58,296 nt of DNA from contig CAVVMV010000026.1 in assembly GCA_963749485.1 (NCBI GenBank), positions 1 through 58,296 of the forward strand, given 5' to 3'. Below the pieces are notes generated by a model. The model was given only the letters and a program-made list of their open reading frames with translations, did not search any database and was not told where the DNA came from. The stretch's first letter is position 1; each line of letters starts with the position of its first letter. A program made the translations under genes and the position numbers. Positions 28,326 to 37,697 of the stretch are shown here, one piece after another. Origin of the DNA: JAZGGS01 sp963749485 (GTDB lineage: Bacteria; Bacteroidota; Ignavibacteria; Ignavibacteriales; Ignavibacteriaceae).

Positions 28326-29304
28326 TTAAAGAAACCGCTAAATCAAATAAGCCAGCCAATTAAACCCGAATTAGAAAAGTTCAACGAGTTGTTCAAGCAA
28401 TCATTGAAATCTAAAGTTGGGCTTGTTGATATGGTTGCCAAATACATCATCCGCCAGAAAGGTAAAAAGATTAGACCGCTGCTGGTGCTTCTTTCTGCAA
28501 AAATTACAGGCGGAATTAACGAAAGAACTTACCGTGGTGCAGTTTTAGTTGAACTTTTACACACTGCAACCTTAGTGCACGATGATGTTGTTGATAATGC
28601 TGAAAAGAGAAGGGGAATGTGGTCCATCAACAAAGTATTTAAGAATAAAGTTGCTGTGTTAATGGGTGATTATCTTCTCTCCCGCGGTTTAATGATTGCA
28701 GTTGATGGTAAAGATTTTGATTTTCTTGGAGTTATAACAAATACTGTTAAACGAATGTCGGAAGGTGAACTTCTTCAAATTCAAAAAACCCGTAAACTGG
28801 ATATTGATGAAGAAACATATTTTAAAGTTATTTCTGATAAAACTGCTTCACTGCTTGAAACCTGCTGCCACATAGGTGCATTAAGTGCAACTGATAACAA
28901 AGAATACCACGAAGCTATGAGATTGTTTGGACTTAATATGGGAATGGCTTTCCAGATAAGGGATGATATTCTAGATTATGAAGGTTCTACTGCTATGATT
29001 GGCAAACCTGTAGGCGGAGATATTAAAGAGAAAAAAATAACCTTGCCATTAATTTACTCACTTGATCAGGTTTCGAATGGACAAGCTTCTGCTATTAGAA
29101 AAATAATTAAGAATGGTAAGAATAAAGAAAACGTTAAACAGGTTATTGAATTTGTAAGAGACGAACAAAGGAATTGATTATGCAATTGAAACTGCAAGGG
29201 GATATACAGATAAAGCAAGGGAAGCACTAAAAGTATTACCCGATTCACAAAGTAAGCTTGCCCTTGAAGCACTTGTAGATTTTGTTATTGAACGAAAAAA
29301 CTAA
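28326..29304 (+). CDS. Polyprenyl diphosphate synthase (start unclear, one frameshift)
   Basis: Chain-elongating trans-prenyltransferase making the side chain of menaquinone or a carrier lipid. It has the first Asp-rich motif LVHDDVVDNAEKRRG and the second QIRDDILDYEGS. GKKIRPLLVLLSAKITGG and GDYLLSRGLMIAV are family hallmarks. Homologous-looking sequence (NQISQPIKPELEKFNELFK) begins right after the tatC stop in the same frame without ATG/GTG/TTG; the first usable start is TTG at 28389. Either a base error hides the real start or the start is non-standard. A shift near 29172 leads into YAIETARGYTDKAREAL and the true stop at 29304. Chain length cannot be told from sequence. Confidence 0.85.
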
Positions 29305-29313
29305 CAGCTAAAT

Positions 29314-29808
29314 TTAATCACCTTTCTCTTTTTTCATCTCATCTTTAAACATAAAACCTTTTATTGGTTCTCTTAAAGTTAAAACGGGGCAGGGTGCCTT
29401 TCTTACAACTTTTTCCGCAGTGCTGCCAAATAAAATATGCTCTACACCGCTGTGCCCGTGTGTTGCAATAATAATAAGATCAATATTTTCTTCCGAAGCT
29501 GTATCTATAATTTCCAGGAATGGTTTTCCGTTTTTTAATATGGTTTTAACCTTAACGCCTTCAGGTATTTCTGTTTTTGCAAGATTTTTTAATTCTTCCC
29601 TGGCTCTCTCATCCCACTCAGCATTAACAGAAGGAATTGCGATTTGCCCCATGCTAAAATCAGGCGGGTAGATAACCGGCTCCACTACATAAATCAGGTA
29701 AATTTCCGCATTAAACTTTTTTGCAAAATTAACTGCGTAGCGAAGTGAGCTTTTAGAGTAATCGGAAAAATCTATTGGTACCAGTACTTTTTTTATGTCG
29801 GGTTCCAT
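29314..29808 (-). CDS. Universal stress protein, UspA family
   Basis: 164 residues. It begins DIKKVLVPIDFSDYSKSSLR with the usual ATP-contacting Asp. The C-terminal nucleotide signature GHSGVEHILFGSTAEKVVRK (G2xG9xGS) is present, placing it in the ATP-binding Usp class. GGAGGAATGAC precedes the ATG at 29806-29808. It follows the cNMP-binding gene by 12 bases, so both form a small stress or signalling operon. The specific target is unknown. Confidence 0.9.
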   Translation of the reverse strand: MEPDIKKVLVPIDFSDYSKSSLRYAVNFAKKFNAEIYLIYVVEPVIYPPDFSMGQIAIPSVNAEWDERAREELKNLAKTEIPEGVKVKTILKNGKPFLEIIDTASEENIDLIIIATHGHSGVEHILFGSTAEKVVRKAPCPVLTLREPIKGFMFKDEMKKEKGD

Positions 29809-29820
29809 GTCATTCCTCCA

Positions 29821-30353
29821 TTAATTTTTACTTTCATTTTGAAGACTAAAATATTCTTCGTTTAATGCTCTTAATCTTATGGCAACTATATGAGCAATAC
29901 CTTGTAAAATTTTAATCCCTTTTTTCGGGTACTTATCAATAAACTCATCAATATCGGGTTTAAAGATTACAGCAAGCCTGGTATCAGTCTCTGCAATTGC
30001 TGAAGCAGATCTTTTTTCGCCGTCAATCATTGCAAGTTCTCCAAAAAAATCGCCTTTACTAAAAGTAGCTAATGACAATTTTATCCTTCTCGTCGCCATC
30101 GCTTGAGATAGATACTTCACCTTCGCGGATTATATAAAGACCAATTCCGGGATCGCCCTTGTAAAATATATACTCACCTGCTAAATAATTCCTGTTATGA
30201 ATGATTCTGGTGAGATTAGATATATCACGTTTTCCAAGTGATTTAAAAAGAGGAATTGCTTGTAATGATTTTTCCAGGTCAACTTTTTCTGTAGGAGGAT
30301 TGAAAATGTTAGCCCAAAAACTATTGTGAACAGCTTTTATTTTCTTCAGCCAT
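29821..30353 (-). CDS. Cyclic-nucleotide-binding domain protein (frameshifted)
   Basis: About 175 residues. The N-terminus is WLKKIKAVHNSFWANIFNPP, then a cNMP-binding beta-roll: LQAIPLFKSLGKRDISNLTR, GEYIFYKGDPGIGLYIIREG, and after a shift near 30075 FSKGDFFGELAMIDGEKRSA, the phosphate-binding cassette. There is no HTH domain, so it is not a Crp-type DNA-binding regulator; it may sense cAMP or a related ligand. The start is uncertain because ATG at 30353 is one base out of frame with the rest. It precedes the Usp gene. Confidence 0.78.
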
Positions 30354-30533
30354 CTATTGCATCCAAATCAATTATGATTGAATAAGATATTCTAAATATA
30401 AATAAAATCTGTATGAATAAAATGCAGAAAAATTAAAGGCTGATGAATGATTGGATGCATATTAAAATCATGCATTCAACTGCAATCATTTTTTTAGTAA
30501 GAATAACTCTGAAAAAGTAGTTCGTTTTACCTT

Positions 30534-31286
30534 CTAATTAAATAGCCCGGATTCTGCAACACGCCATAATTTCTGGCAGGGAAACCTGTTTTCGTAAAGA
30601 GCGCGACCAACAATTACAGAATCTACTCCCGCAGGAACAAGTTTTTGAATATCGAATAATTCATCTTTATTCCTTATACCCCCTGCGTGAGTAACATTTA
30701 CGCCGGTTAATTCAGCAATCGTTTCCGATAATTCAATGTTTGGTCCTTCCATTACTCCGTTTCGTGTAATATCGCAGACAATAAACCTGTTTATTCCAAC
30801 TTCAGCCATTTCTTTTGAAAACTCAAGACAGGATATTCCTGTTCTTTCCGTTCTGCCTTTAGTTATTAACTCTCCGTTTTTAATATCGAGTGATATTACA
30901 ATTTTAGATGGACCATATTTTTCCAAAAGTTTTAAAAACTCAGCACGGTGTTCAACAGCTAACGAATTTATAGCGAGGCGACTTATTCCCGTTCTCATTA
31001 TCTCATCAGCATCTTCCATGTTTCTTATTCCTCCTGCAAACTCAACAGGAATTACAACGGAAGAACAAATTTTTTCCACAAGTTCAAAATTTCTTTTTGA
31101 ATGTTCGTGCGCGCCGTCAAAATCAACCACATGCAGCATCTTTGCATTTTCTGCTCTCCATATCATTGCCATTTCAACAGGATCGTTACTGTATTCGTGG
31201 CAATCAAGTTCAGGTATTCCTTCAACAACTCGAACGCACTTTCCGTTTTTTATATCGATGGATGGGATGACTAATAACTTTTGCAT
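30534..31286 (-). CDS. HisA-like TIM-barrel isomerase
   Basis: 250 residues related to HisA, the ProFAR isomerase of histidine synthesis. Catalytic Asp positions are present in VIPSIDIKNGKCVR near residue 8 and VCDITRNGVMEGPN near 170. Phosphate-binding GGIRN loops occur twice (VEFAGGIRNMEDAD and VTHAGGIRNKDEL), as in the half-barrel duplication. The region after KCVRVVEG differs from canonical HisA (RLVQGDY). No his genes are nearby. It could be the organism's HisA moved out of an operon or a paralogue with another sugar-phosphate substrate. The start is ATG at 31284-31286. Confidence 0.75.
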   Translation of the reverse strand: MQKLLVIPSIDIKNGKCVRVVEGIPELDCHEYSNDPVEMAMIWRAENAKMLHVVDFDGAHEHSKRNFELVEKICSSVVIPVEFAGGIRNMEDADEIMRTGISRLAINSLAVEHRAEFLKLLEKYGPSKIVISLDIKNGELITKGRTERTGISCLEFSKEMAEVGINRFIVCDITRNGVMEGPNIELSETIAELTGVNVTHAGGIRNKDELFDIQKLVPAGVDSVIVGRALYENRFPCQKLWRVAESGLFN

Positions 31287-31405
31287 AAAATCTGTACTGC
31301 TTCACTTAAATAAATTTTTAAGATGTTAATCCTAAGGATGAAAGAATTCATTTAGAATTACATCTATATTTTTGTAATTAAGTGCAAAATTAGAAAAAGG
31401 ATGAG

Positions 31406-31422
31406 ACTCCATCAAATGGAGT
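31406..31422. promoter_or_regulatory. Palindrome between divergent genes
   Basis: ACTCCAT-CAA-ATGGAGT, a perfect 7-bp inverted repeat with a 3-nt centre, lies in the 190-base divergent gap between the HisA-like gene and the alpha/beta hydrolase gene. No T run follows, so it is more like a protein-binding site or small palindromic repeat than a terminator. Confidence 0.35.
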
Positions 31423-31486
31423 TAAAATATTAAATATTCATTAAAAATATTGACTTTTCGTTCTATAATAAGGATATTTGACGTAC

Positions 31487-32317
31487 ATGAGGAAAGATTT
31501 TCTATTAAGCTCCAAAAAAAGTAATAAAATCCGGATTACTGTATATGGTTCGGACAACCTGAAATCAGCGCCATGCCTTATATTTGTGCACGGATTTAAA
31601 GGTTTTAAGGATTGGGGATTTGGTCCCTACATAGGTGATTATTTTGCGAAGAAAGGATATTTTGTAATTACTTTTAACTTTTCGCATAATGGAATTGGTG
31701 AGGGAAAAACAGAATTTACCGAGCTTGATAAATTTGCAGAAAACACATTTTCGCTTGAAGTTGCTGAACTAAATGAAGTTATTGATGCATATCTTAATTC
31801 TTTCTTTGGTGGAATATCTGATAAAGGAATTGGGATTACAGGACACAGCCGTGGTGGTGCAATTGCCTTACTCACTTCGCAAAGCAGACCGGAAGTGAAA
31901 GCTGTTTCTGTTTGGTCCTCGGTTTCCAAACTGGATAGGTATTCTGAAAGGCAGAAAGAGGAGTGGCGCAAAAAAGGTGTCTTTAATGTTTTGAATACAA
32001 GAACAAACCAGGTTATGCCGCTAAATTTAACTTTGCTTGAAGACATAGATAATAATAGCGATGCATTGAATATTAAGAATGCTGCAAGAAATCTTTCTAA
32101 ACCGTTATTAATTGTCCATGGCGAAAATGACCTTGCTGTTCCGTTTCAAGAAGCTAAGCAGCTTTTCAATTGGTCTAATAGAGAAAATACAGAGTTGGTA
32201 AAAATAGATAAAGCAGGACACACTTTCGATATTAAGCATCCCTTTGAAGAAAGCAATCCTAAGTTTGAAACTGTACTTGGTAAAACAGAAAATTTTTTCA
32301 AAACAAATTTAACTTGA
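31487..32317 (+). CDS. Alpha/beta-hydrolase, dienelactone-hydrolase-like
   Basis: About 276 residues. The oxyanion-side segment is LIFVHGFKGFKDWGFGP near residue 30. The nucleophile elbow is GITGHSRGGAIAL (Ser near 125). The acid comes from LIVHGENDLAVPFQEAK and the catalytic His from DKAGHTFDIKHPFEE. It is a cytoplasmic esterase or peptidase-like enzyme with unknown substrate. The frame opens at TTG 31478 (three bases after AAGGA) and has ATG at 31487; the ATG is chosen but either is possible. bioY follows eight bases after its stop. Confidence 0.82.
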   Translation: MRKDFLLSSKKSNKIRITVYGSDNLKSAPCLIFVHGFKGFKDWGFGPYIGDYFAKKGYFVITFNFSHNGIGEGKTEFTELDKFAENTFSLEVAELNEVIDAYLNSFFGGISDKGIGITGHSRGGAIALLTSQSRPEVKAVSVWSSVSKLDRYSERQKEEWRKKGVFNVLNTRTNQVMPLNLTLLEDIDNNSDALNIKNAARNLSKPLLIVHGENDLAVPFQEAKQLFNWSNRENTELVKIDKAGHTFDIKHPFEESNPKFETVLGKTENFFKTNLT

Positions 32318-32324
32318 GGTTATA

Positions 32325-32911
32325 ATGAGAATTAAAGAAAATGTAAAGACAAGTAAGTTGTTAAACATTTTATCGGTCGTAAAAGCATCTGCGTTATTCT
32401 GGATCATTTCATTCACAATTTTAACTGCTATTGCTGCACAGGTTACAATCCCTGTTAAACCTGTTCCATTTACACTTCAAACAATGATGGTGCTATTAGC
32501 CGGCGCTTTTCTTGGAGCAAAGAATGGTGCTTATAGCCAGCTTTTATATCTTGCGCTGGGTGCAGCCGGTTTACCAGTGTTTGCTCACACACCTGAAGCT
32601 GGAATTGGTCTAGCACGACTGATTGGTCCTACTGGCGGATATCTTTTAGCATTTCCAATTGCTGCTTTTTCTTGTTGGTTATATTATTGAGAAGAATCAA
32701 AAATATATAACTGTGGTTCTTTGCTATGTTTTTAGGAAGCATTGTAATAATTCTTAGCGGTATGCTGTTTCTGAATTTTACTTACCTGCATAACTTTAAC
32801 GAAGCAGTTAAAGCAGGGGCGGCAATATTTTCTGTTTGGATGGTAGTTAAAGTTTTTGCTGCAGCATCAGTTTACTTTGCAGTTTCTAAAAAGCAAAAGA
32901 GATTACCTTAA
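32325..32911 (+). CDS. bioY: Biotin transporter BioY (frameshifted)
   Basis: S-component of the ECF-type biotin transporter, six membrane segments. Conserved regions are QVTIPVKPVPFTLQTMMVLL near residue 40, GAFLGAKNGAYSQLLYLALG near 65 and GPTGGYLLAFPIAAF near 105. The first frame ends at 32690; shifts near 32685 and 32710 restore FLGSIVIILSGMLFLNFTYL and the end at 32911, giving about 195 residues, normal for BioY. The energising bioM/bioN genes are not in the window. Substrate is inferred from family resemblance. Confidence 0.85.
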
Positions 32912-32947
32912 TTCATTTTACTGTTTTTGATTTTATCTGTGATTCAA

Positions 32948-34939
32948 ATGAATACTAAAAATATCATCTTTATTATTGTTTTTGTATTATCGTTTCACTT
33001 CTATTCTGGAGCTTGCGAAATCTGATCGCTTATCTTAAAGTAGCAAAGAAAAAAGATGACAGGTTTAACAATTACGGCTCAAGGATTAAAAAATGTTCTT
33101 AAAATAGCTTTCGGGCAATCGAAACTTTTACGCGAACCAATTGCAGGAATAGAACATTTCCTTATTTTCTGGGGCTTTATGCTCTTCCTCTTTGCAGTTT
33201 TAGAAGCGATAATACAGGGTTTCTATTCACCTTTTACACTTTCATTTTTGGGTCCTTTCTTTTCGGCAATAACGCTTGTGCAGGATTTATTTGGAATATT
33301 TGTTCTGGCAGCCATCTTGGTTGCTTTTATAAGAAGATTTGTCATTAAAGTTCCAAGATTGCAGGTTGGTGAACATGCCTCGCTTGATGCAACAATTATT
33401 TTGCTGCTTATTGCTTTAGTTGTTATTTCCATGTTTGGTCAGAATATGGCTTCAATTGCTGCAAGTGGATTTACTCTTCCGATTATGAAACTCGCCCTAT
33501 ATCAGAAGCTTTGGCACCGTTATTTTTTAGTAATCCCTCTACTTCAGCATCAACATCTTACGAAGTATTTGGATGCGCGTTGCTTGTAATATTTGGATTT
33601 ATGAATATTCTTCCTTACTCAAAACATCTCCATGTTTTTCATCAATCCCAAATACATTCTTTGCAAATCTCGATCCGGAAAGAAATACAATAAAACTGTT
33701 AGATCTTGAAGATGAGGAAACAGAAACGTACGGGGCTGCAGATATTGAAGATCTTCATGGAAACAACTCCTTGATGGATACTCTTGCACTGAGTGCGGAA
33801 GGTGTACTTCTGTCTGTCCTGCAAACAATGTTGGCAAATCTCTTTCACCTAAAGAGATACTTGTAAATATACGCCAGCGTACAAAAGATAAAGCTCCGCT
33901 TCTTGTTCAGGGAAAAACTGAAGGAGAGCAGTTTGAAAAAAATCTTGTGCACGATTACATCCCAGACCTGGAATTATGGCAATGTACAACCTGTATGGCT
34001 TGTGTACAGGAGTGCCCTGTAATGATTGAGCACTTAGATTCAATTGTTGATATGAGGAGAAATCTTGTTTTAACCGAATCTCAATTTCCTGCAGGATTAA
34101 ATAATGTGTTTAAAAGCCTGGAAACAAACTTTTCTCCCTGGGCTTTTAATCCTGCCGATAGAGCCGAATGGGCAGAGGGATTAAGCATAAAAACTATGGA
34201 TGAGGACTCAAATTGCGAGATTTTGTTCTGGGTTGGCTGTGCGGGCTCTTTTGATGACCGGTATAAAAAAGTTTCCCAATCATTTGCTAAATTGATGCAA
34301 AAAGCTAATATTGACTTTAGAATCCTTGGAACTGAGGAAAAATGCAATGGAGACACGCAAGACGGCTTGGAAATGAATATCTTGCCCAAATGATGATGCA
34401 GGAAAATGTTGAAACTTTAAATAATTATAAAGTTAAAAAGATCGTTACAGCTTGTCCTCATTGTTTTCATTCACTGAAAAATGAATACAAGCAATTTGGA
34501 GGAAATTTTGAAGTTCTTCATCATTCTGAGTTAATTGACCAGATGATTGCCGACGGGAAGATTGTTCTTAATGGAAATGAAAATAAAAATGTTGTTTACC
34601 ACAATTCCTGTTATTTAGGAAGATATAATCAGGTTTACCAGCAACCAAGGAATTCACTTAGTAAAATTAGCGGCGTTAATCTTGTTGAAATGGAGCGGAA
34701 TAAAGATAAAGGATTTTGCTGCGGTGCGGGTGGGGGCAGAATGTTTTTAGAGGATGAAGAAGGAGGCAAAATAAACAACGAAAGAACGAGGGAAGCTTTG
34801 GAAACAAATCCTGATACAATTGCTTCCGCTTGTCCGTTCTGTATGACGATGTTAACAGACGGAGTAAAACACTCATGAAAGAACTGAAGAAGTAGAAATT
34901 AAAGATATTGCTGAAATTATTCTGGAAAATTCTAATTAA
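32948..34939 (+). CDS. Membrane Fe-S oxidoreductase (HdrD-like, ETF:quinone type), heavily frameshifted
   Basis: About 660 residues over many single-base shifts. Four to five N-terminal membrane helices resemble nitrate reductase gamma (FLIFWGFMLFLFAVLEAIIQ, DLFGIFVLAAILVAF). Then come two 4Fe-4S motifs (SCTECGRCTSVCPANN and CTTCMACVQECPV) and two CCG-type domains (VGCAGSFDDR with EKCNGD; NSCYLGRYN with FCCGAGGGRMF). This layout matches the DUF224/EMO-type enzymes that pass electrons from ETF to menaquinone during acyl-CoA oxidation. Start ATG 32948, stop 34937-34939. The acyl-CoA genes elsewhere in the window fit that role, which remains inference. Confidence 0.8.
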
Positions 34940-34967
34940 CAATCATTAACCATTATAGGAGAGAATT

Positions 34968-35159
34968 ATGGAAAAATTCAACGAGTTAGTTCAGTACGTT
35001 CAGAGCCTGGAGACCGATTTTCATAAGTTTTATGAAAAAGGACAAGCAGCTGCCGGAACACGCGTTCGCAAAGGTTTAAGCGAATTGAGAAAACTGTGCC
35101 AGGATGTTAGAAAAAATGTACAGGATGTAAAAGCTGAAAGAAAAGCTTCAAAGGGCTGA
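34968..35159 (+). CDS. Histone H1-like small protein
   Basis: 63 residues with a clear GGAGAG ribosome site before ATG 34968. The sequence begins MEKFNELVQYVQSLETDFHK and ends in a basic tail (RKNVQDVKAERKASKG). It resembles the Hc1-like histone H1 family of Bacteroidota, which is thought to bind DNA non-specifically. Alternating acidic and basic helices and no Cys. It is followed by a strong terminator, so it can be expressed as a single gene. Confidence 0.75.
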   Translation: MEKFNELVQYVQSLETDFHKFYEKGQAAAGTRVRKGLSELRKLCQDVRKNVQDVKAERKASKG

Positions 35160-35188
35160 TCGAACTAATTTCTAAAAGTTCTAAAACT

Positions 35189-35227
35189 GAGGGCTGGATT
35201 ATCAATTTAATTCAGCCCATTTTTTTA
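35189..35227 (+). terminator. Rho-independent terminator after the H1-like gene
   Basis: GGGCTGGATT pairs with AATTCAGCCC around a 12-nt loop and is followed by ATTTTTTTAT. It stands directly before the CapA-like gene. Confidence 0.8.
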
Positions 35228-35228
35228 T

Positions 35229-36427
35229 ATGAAAACATTATTTAGCTTTACATTGTTTCTGCTTGCTGCTGGATTTCAATATTATCTCTACATTCCCTAC
35301 AAAGAAGTAATTGAAGAAATTCCTTTAGCAAAAGATTCAATTGTTACATGTAGAATCCGTATTGTTGGCGACCTTATGTGTCATTCAACCCAGTTTAATT
35401 ATGCACACGTTGAAGATGACAGTTTTGATTTTACGGGTGTTTACAGTGAGGTAAGGAATTATATCAGTGAGGCAGATATTTCTATTGGGAACCTGGAAAC
35501 TGTAACTGCAGGAAAGACAAAAAAGTACAGCGGTTATCCTTTTTTTAATGCTCCGGACGATTTTCTATATGCTCTAAAGTATGCTGGTTTCGATCTTTTT
35601 ATGACTGCAAACGATCATGCCATTGACCGCGGTGCCAGCGGCGTAAAAGGACTATCGAGCAATTGAGTAAGTATGGTCTTCATCAAACCGGTACTTTTAT
35701 TTCGCAGGAAGATAAAGATTCGTTAAGAATCTTTCTGGTAAACGGAATTAGGATTGCTATGCTTGCTTATGCTGAACATACTAATGGTGTTCCCATTCCT
35801 AAGGGGAAGTCGTACTTAATCAATTTAATTGATGAAGAACTTATTGCCGAAGATATTTTAAATGCAAGACACAAGGGAGCCGAAGTAGTTCTGGTTCATT
35901 TTCATTACGGACCAGAATATGACAGGGAACCAAGTAGTTACCAGCAGGAAGTTGTAAACAAAACCATAGAACTTGGTGCAGATATTATAATTGGCGGGCA
36001 TCCACATGTAATTCAACCTGTGGATTATTTTACATCAGAAAATGGGAATTTAGATACTGGTTTTGTTGCTTATTCGATGGGAAATTTTGTTTCAAATCAG
36101 CGATGGAGATATTCTGATGTTGGATTAATTCTAACAATAGACATCGCAAAAAACAGGAACACTGATTCGGTTTTTATAAATAATGTAAGTTATTTGCCTG
36201 TTTGGGTTTTCAGAGGAATAACTGAAAATGGAAAAGAATATATTGAACTACCTTATGGAATCAACCTGGAAGATTCAGTTTATTCTTATCTGTCAAAAAG
36301 TGATAAGCAAAAAATGATGCAGGCATTTGAAGACACAAAGTATATAATTACCAAATACTCAAAAAATATTAGTTTAGATTCTGCTTACGCTAAAAAAAAT
36401 CATATCCTCAATTCGGTTAGTAATTAG
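35229..36427 (+). CDS. CapA/PgsA-type metallophosphatase-fold protein (one frameshift)
   Basis: About 400 residues. A short N-terminal hydrophobic anchor is followed by IRIVGDLMCHSTQFNYA (first metal site), SIGNLETVTAG, FMTANDHAIDRGASG, and after a shift near 35660 YAEHTNGVPIPKGKSY, VLVHFHYGPEYDREPS, IIGGHPHVIQPVDYF and AYSMGNFVSNQ. These are the hallmark motifs of CapA, named for poly-gamma-glutamate capsule synthesis, although many members have no proven substrate. It is probably periplasmic and membrane-anchored. No capsule genes are adjacent, so the function stays open. Confidence 0.85.
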
Positions 36428-36510
36428 CCTGTTGGTTAACTTAAAACTACTCATTCCAATCCTTAGTATATTTATAATCAAAAATTATTTATTAAATCTC
36501 TGTAACCGTA

Positions 36511-37674
36511 TTGAAAAGTAAATCCTCTCTTGGTTTAATATTTTTAACTGTATTTGTAGATCTTCTTGGTTTTGGGATACTGATTCCTATTCTTCCATCA
36601 TTTGCAAAAGTAGAACTATTAGTAGATGAAACTGCAATCGGAATTGCTATTGCAGTCTATTCCTTCGTGCAATTTTTATTTAACCCGGTTTTAGGAAGAT
36701 TATCCGATAAACACGGCAGGAAACCTGTAATTGTTGTTAGCCTTCTAATTAACGCAATTGGTTACATTATTTTTGCTTTCACAACATCTTTTGTGGTGCT
36801 TTTAATATCAAGAATAGTTGCGGGAGTTGGCGGAAGCAGCATTGGCGTCGCACAGGCATACATAGCTGATGTAACAACTAAAGAAAATCGGGCGAAAGGA
36901 ATGGGGATAATTGGTTCAGCTTTTGGTTTAGGATTTGTATTTGGTCCGCTCATAGGAGGTTTCCTTTCTCACTATGGTTATATGATTACCGGATTTGGTT
37001 CCGCATCATTTTCAATTCTTGCTTTTATTTTAACTCTAATATTGCTACCCGAATCTAACCTGAACAGGGAAGCAGCCAACTTGCGCGAAAGAAAGCTGTT
37101 TGATATAAATGGTTTAAGAAAAGTTTTTGCAAAACCCGAACGTGCAATTTTAATTTTTCTTTTCTTTGTACTTACTTTTTCGTTTGCAAATATTTATGGT
37201 ACTTTCGCTCTTCTTGGATTGCAGATTTATGGTTTTACTGATCTGCAAAATGGATATATGTTTGGAATTATAGGTTTAACTTCTGCAATTGTGCAGGAAG
37301 GATTAATTGGCAGAATTAGTAAAGCAATAAATAGGAAAACTCTTCTTAAAATAGGATCGTTTTTAATTATGGTTACGCTTGCATTAATTCCATTTGGCGG
37401 TTCGTTTTTGGGTTTAGCAATTATTTCGGTTTTTCTTGCTTTAGGAACCGGAATTTTCCAGCCGACTGTTTTAAGTCTTATTTCAGAAGTTACTCCTGAA
37501 ACTGAACAGGGAGTTACTTTAGGCGTTAATCAATCGGTTTCTGCTTTTGCACGAGTTTTAGGACCACTATGGGGTGGTTTTGCATTTGAGTTTCTTGGTT
37601 ATCCGTTCCCCTTTTTAACAGGAGCTGCATTTACTTTGGTTTTATTTATTGCAACGCTTTTTTTATATCCCTAA
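36511..37674 (+). CDS. MFS drug/metabolite transporter, DHA1 type
   Basis: 387 residues, about 12 membrane helices. It begins (TTG start) SSLGLIFLTVFVDLLGFGIL; motif A between helices 2 and 3 is GRLSDKHGRKPV; ADVTTKENRAKGMGIIGSAF is the helix 4-5 signature, and the helix 5 motif C region is GLGFVFGPLIGGFLS. It most resembles TetA-like efflux carriers, but substrate prediction is not possible. No frame problem. The DUF559 cassette begins 24 bases after its stop. Confidence 0.88.
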   Translation: MKSKSSLGLIFLTVFVDLLGFGILIPILPSFAKVELLVDETAIGIAIAVYSFVQFLFNPVLGRLSDKHGRKPVIVVSLLINAIGYIIFAFTTSFVVLLISRIVAGVGGSSIGVAQAYIADVTTKENRAKGMGIIGSAFGLGFVFGPLIGGFLSHYGYMITGFGSASFSILAFILTLILLPESNLNREAANLRERKLFDINGLRKVFAKPERAILIFLFFVLTFSFANIYGTFALLGLQIYGFTDLQNGYMFGIIGLTSAIVQEGLIGRISKAINRKTLLKIGSFLIMVTLALIPFGGSFLGLAIISVFLALGTGIFQPTVLSLISEVTPETEQGVTLGVNQSVSAFARVLGPLWGGFAFEFLGYPFPFLTGAAFTLVLFIATLFLYP

Positions 37675-37697
37675 AAGAATAAAGGTTTGACATATTA

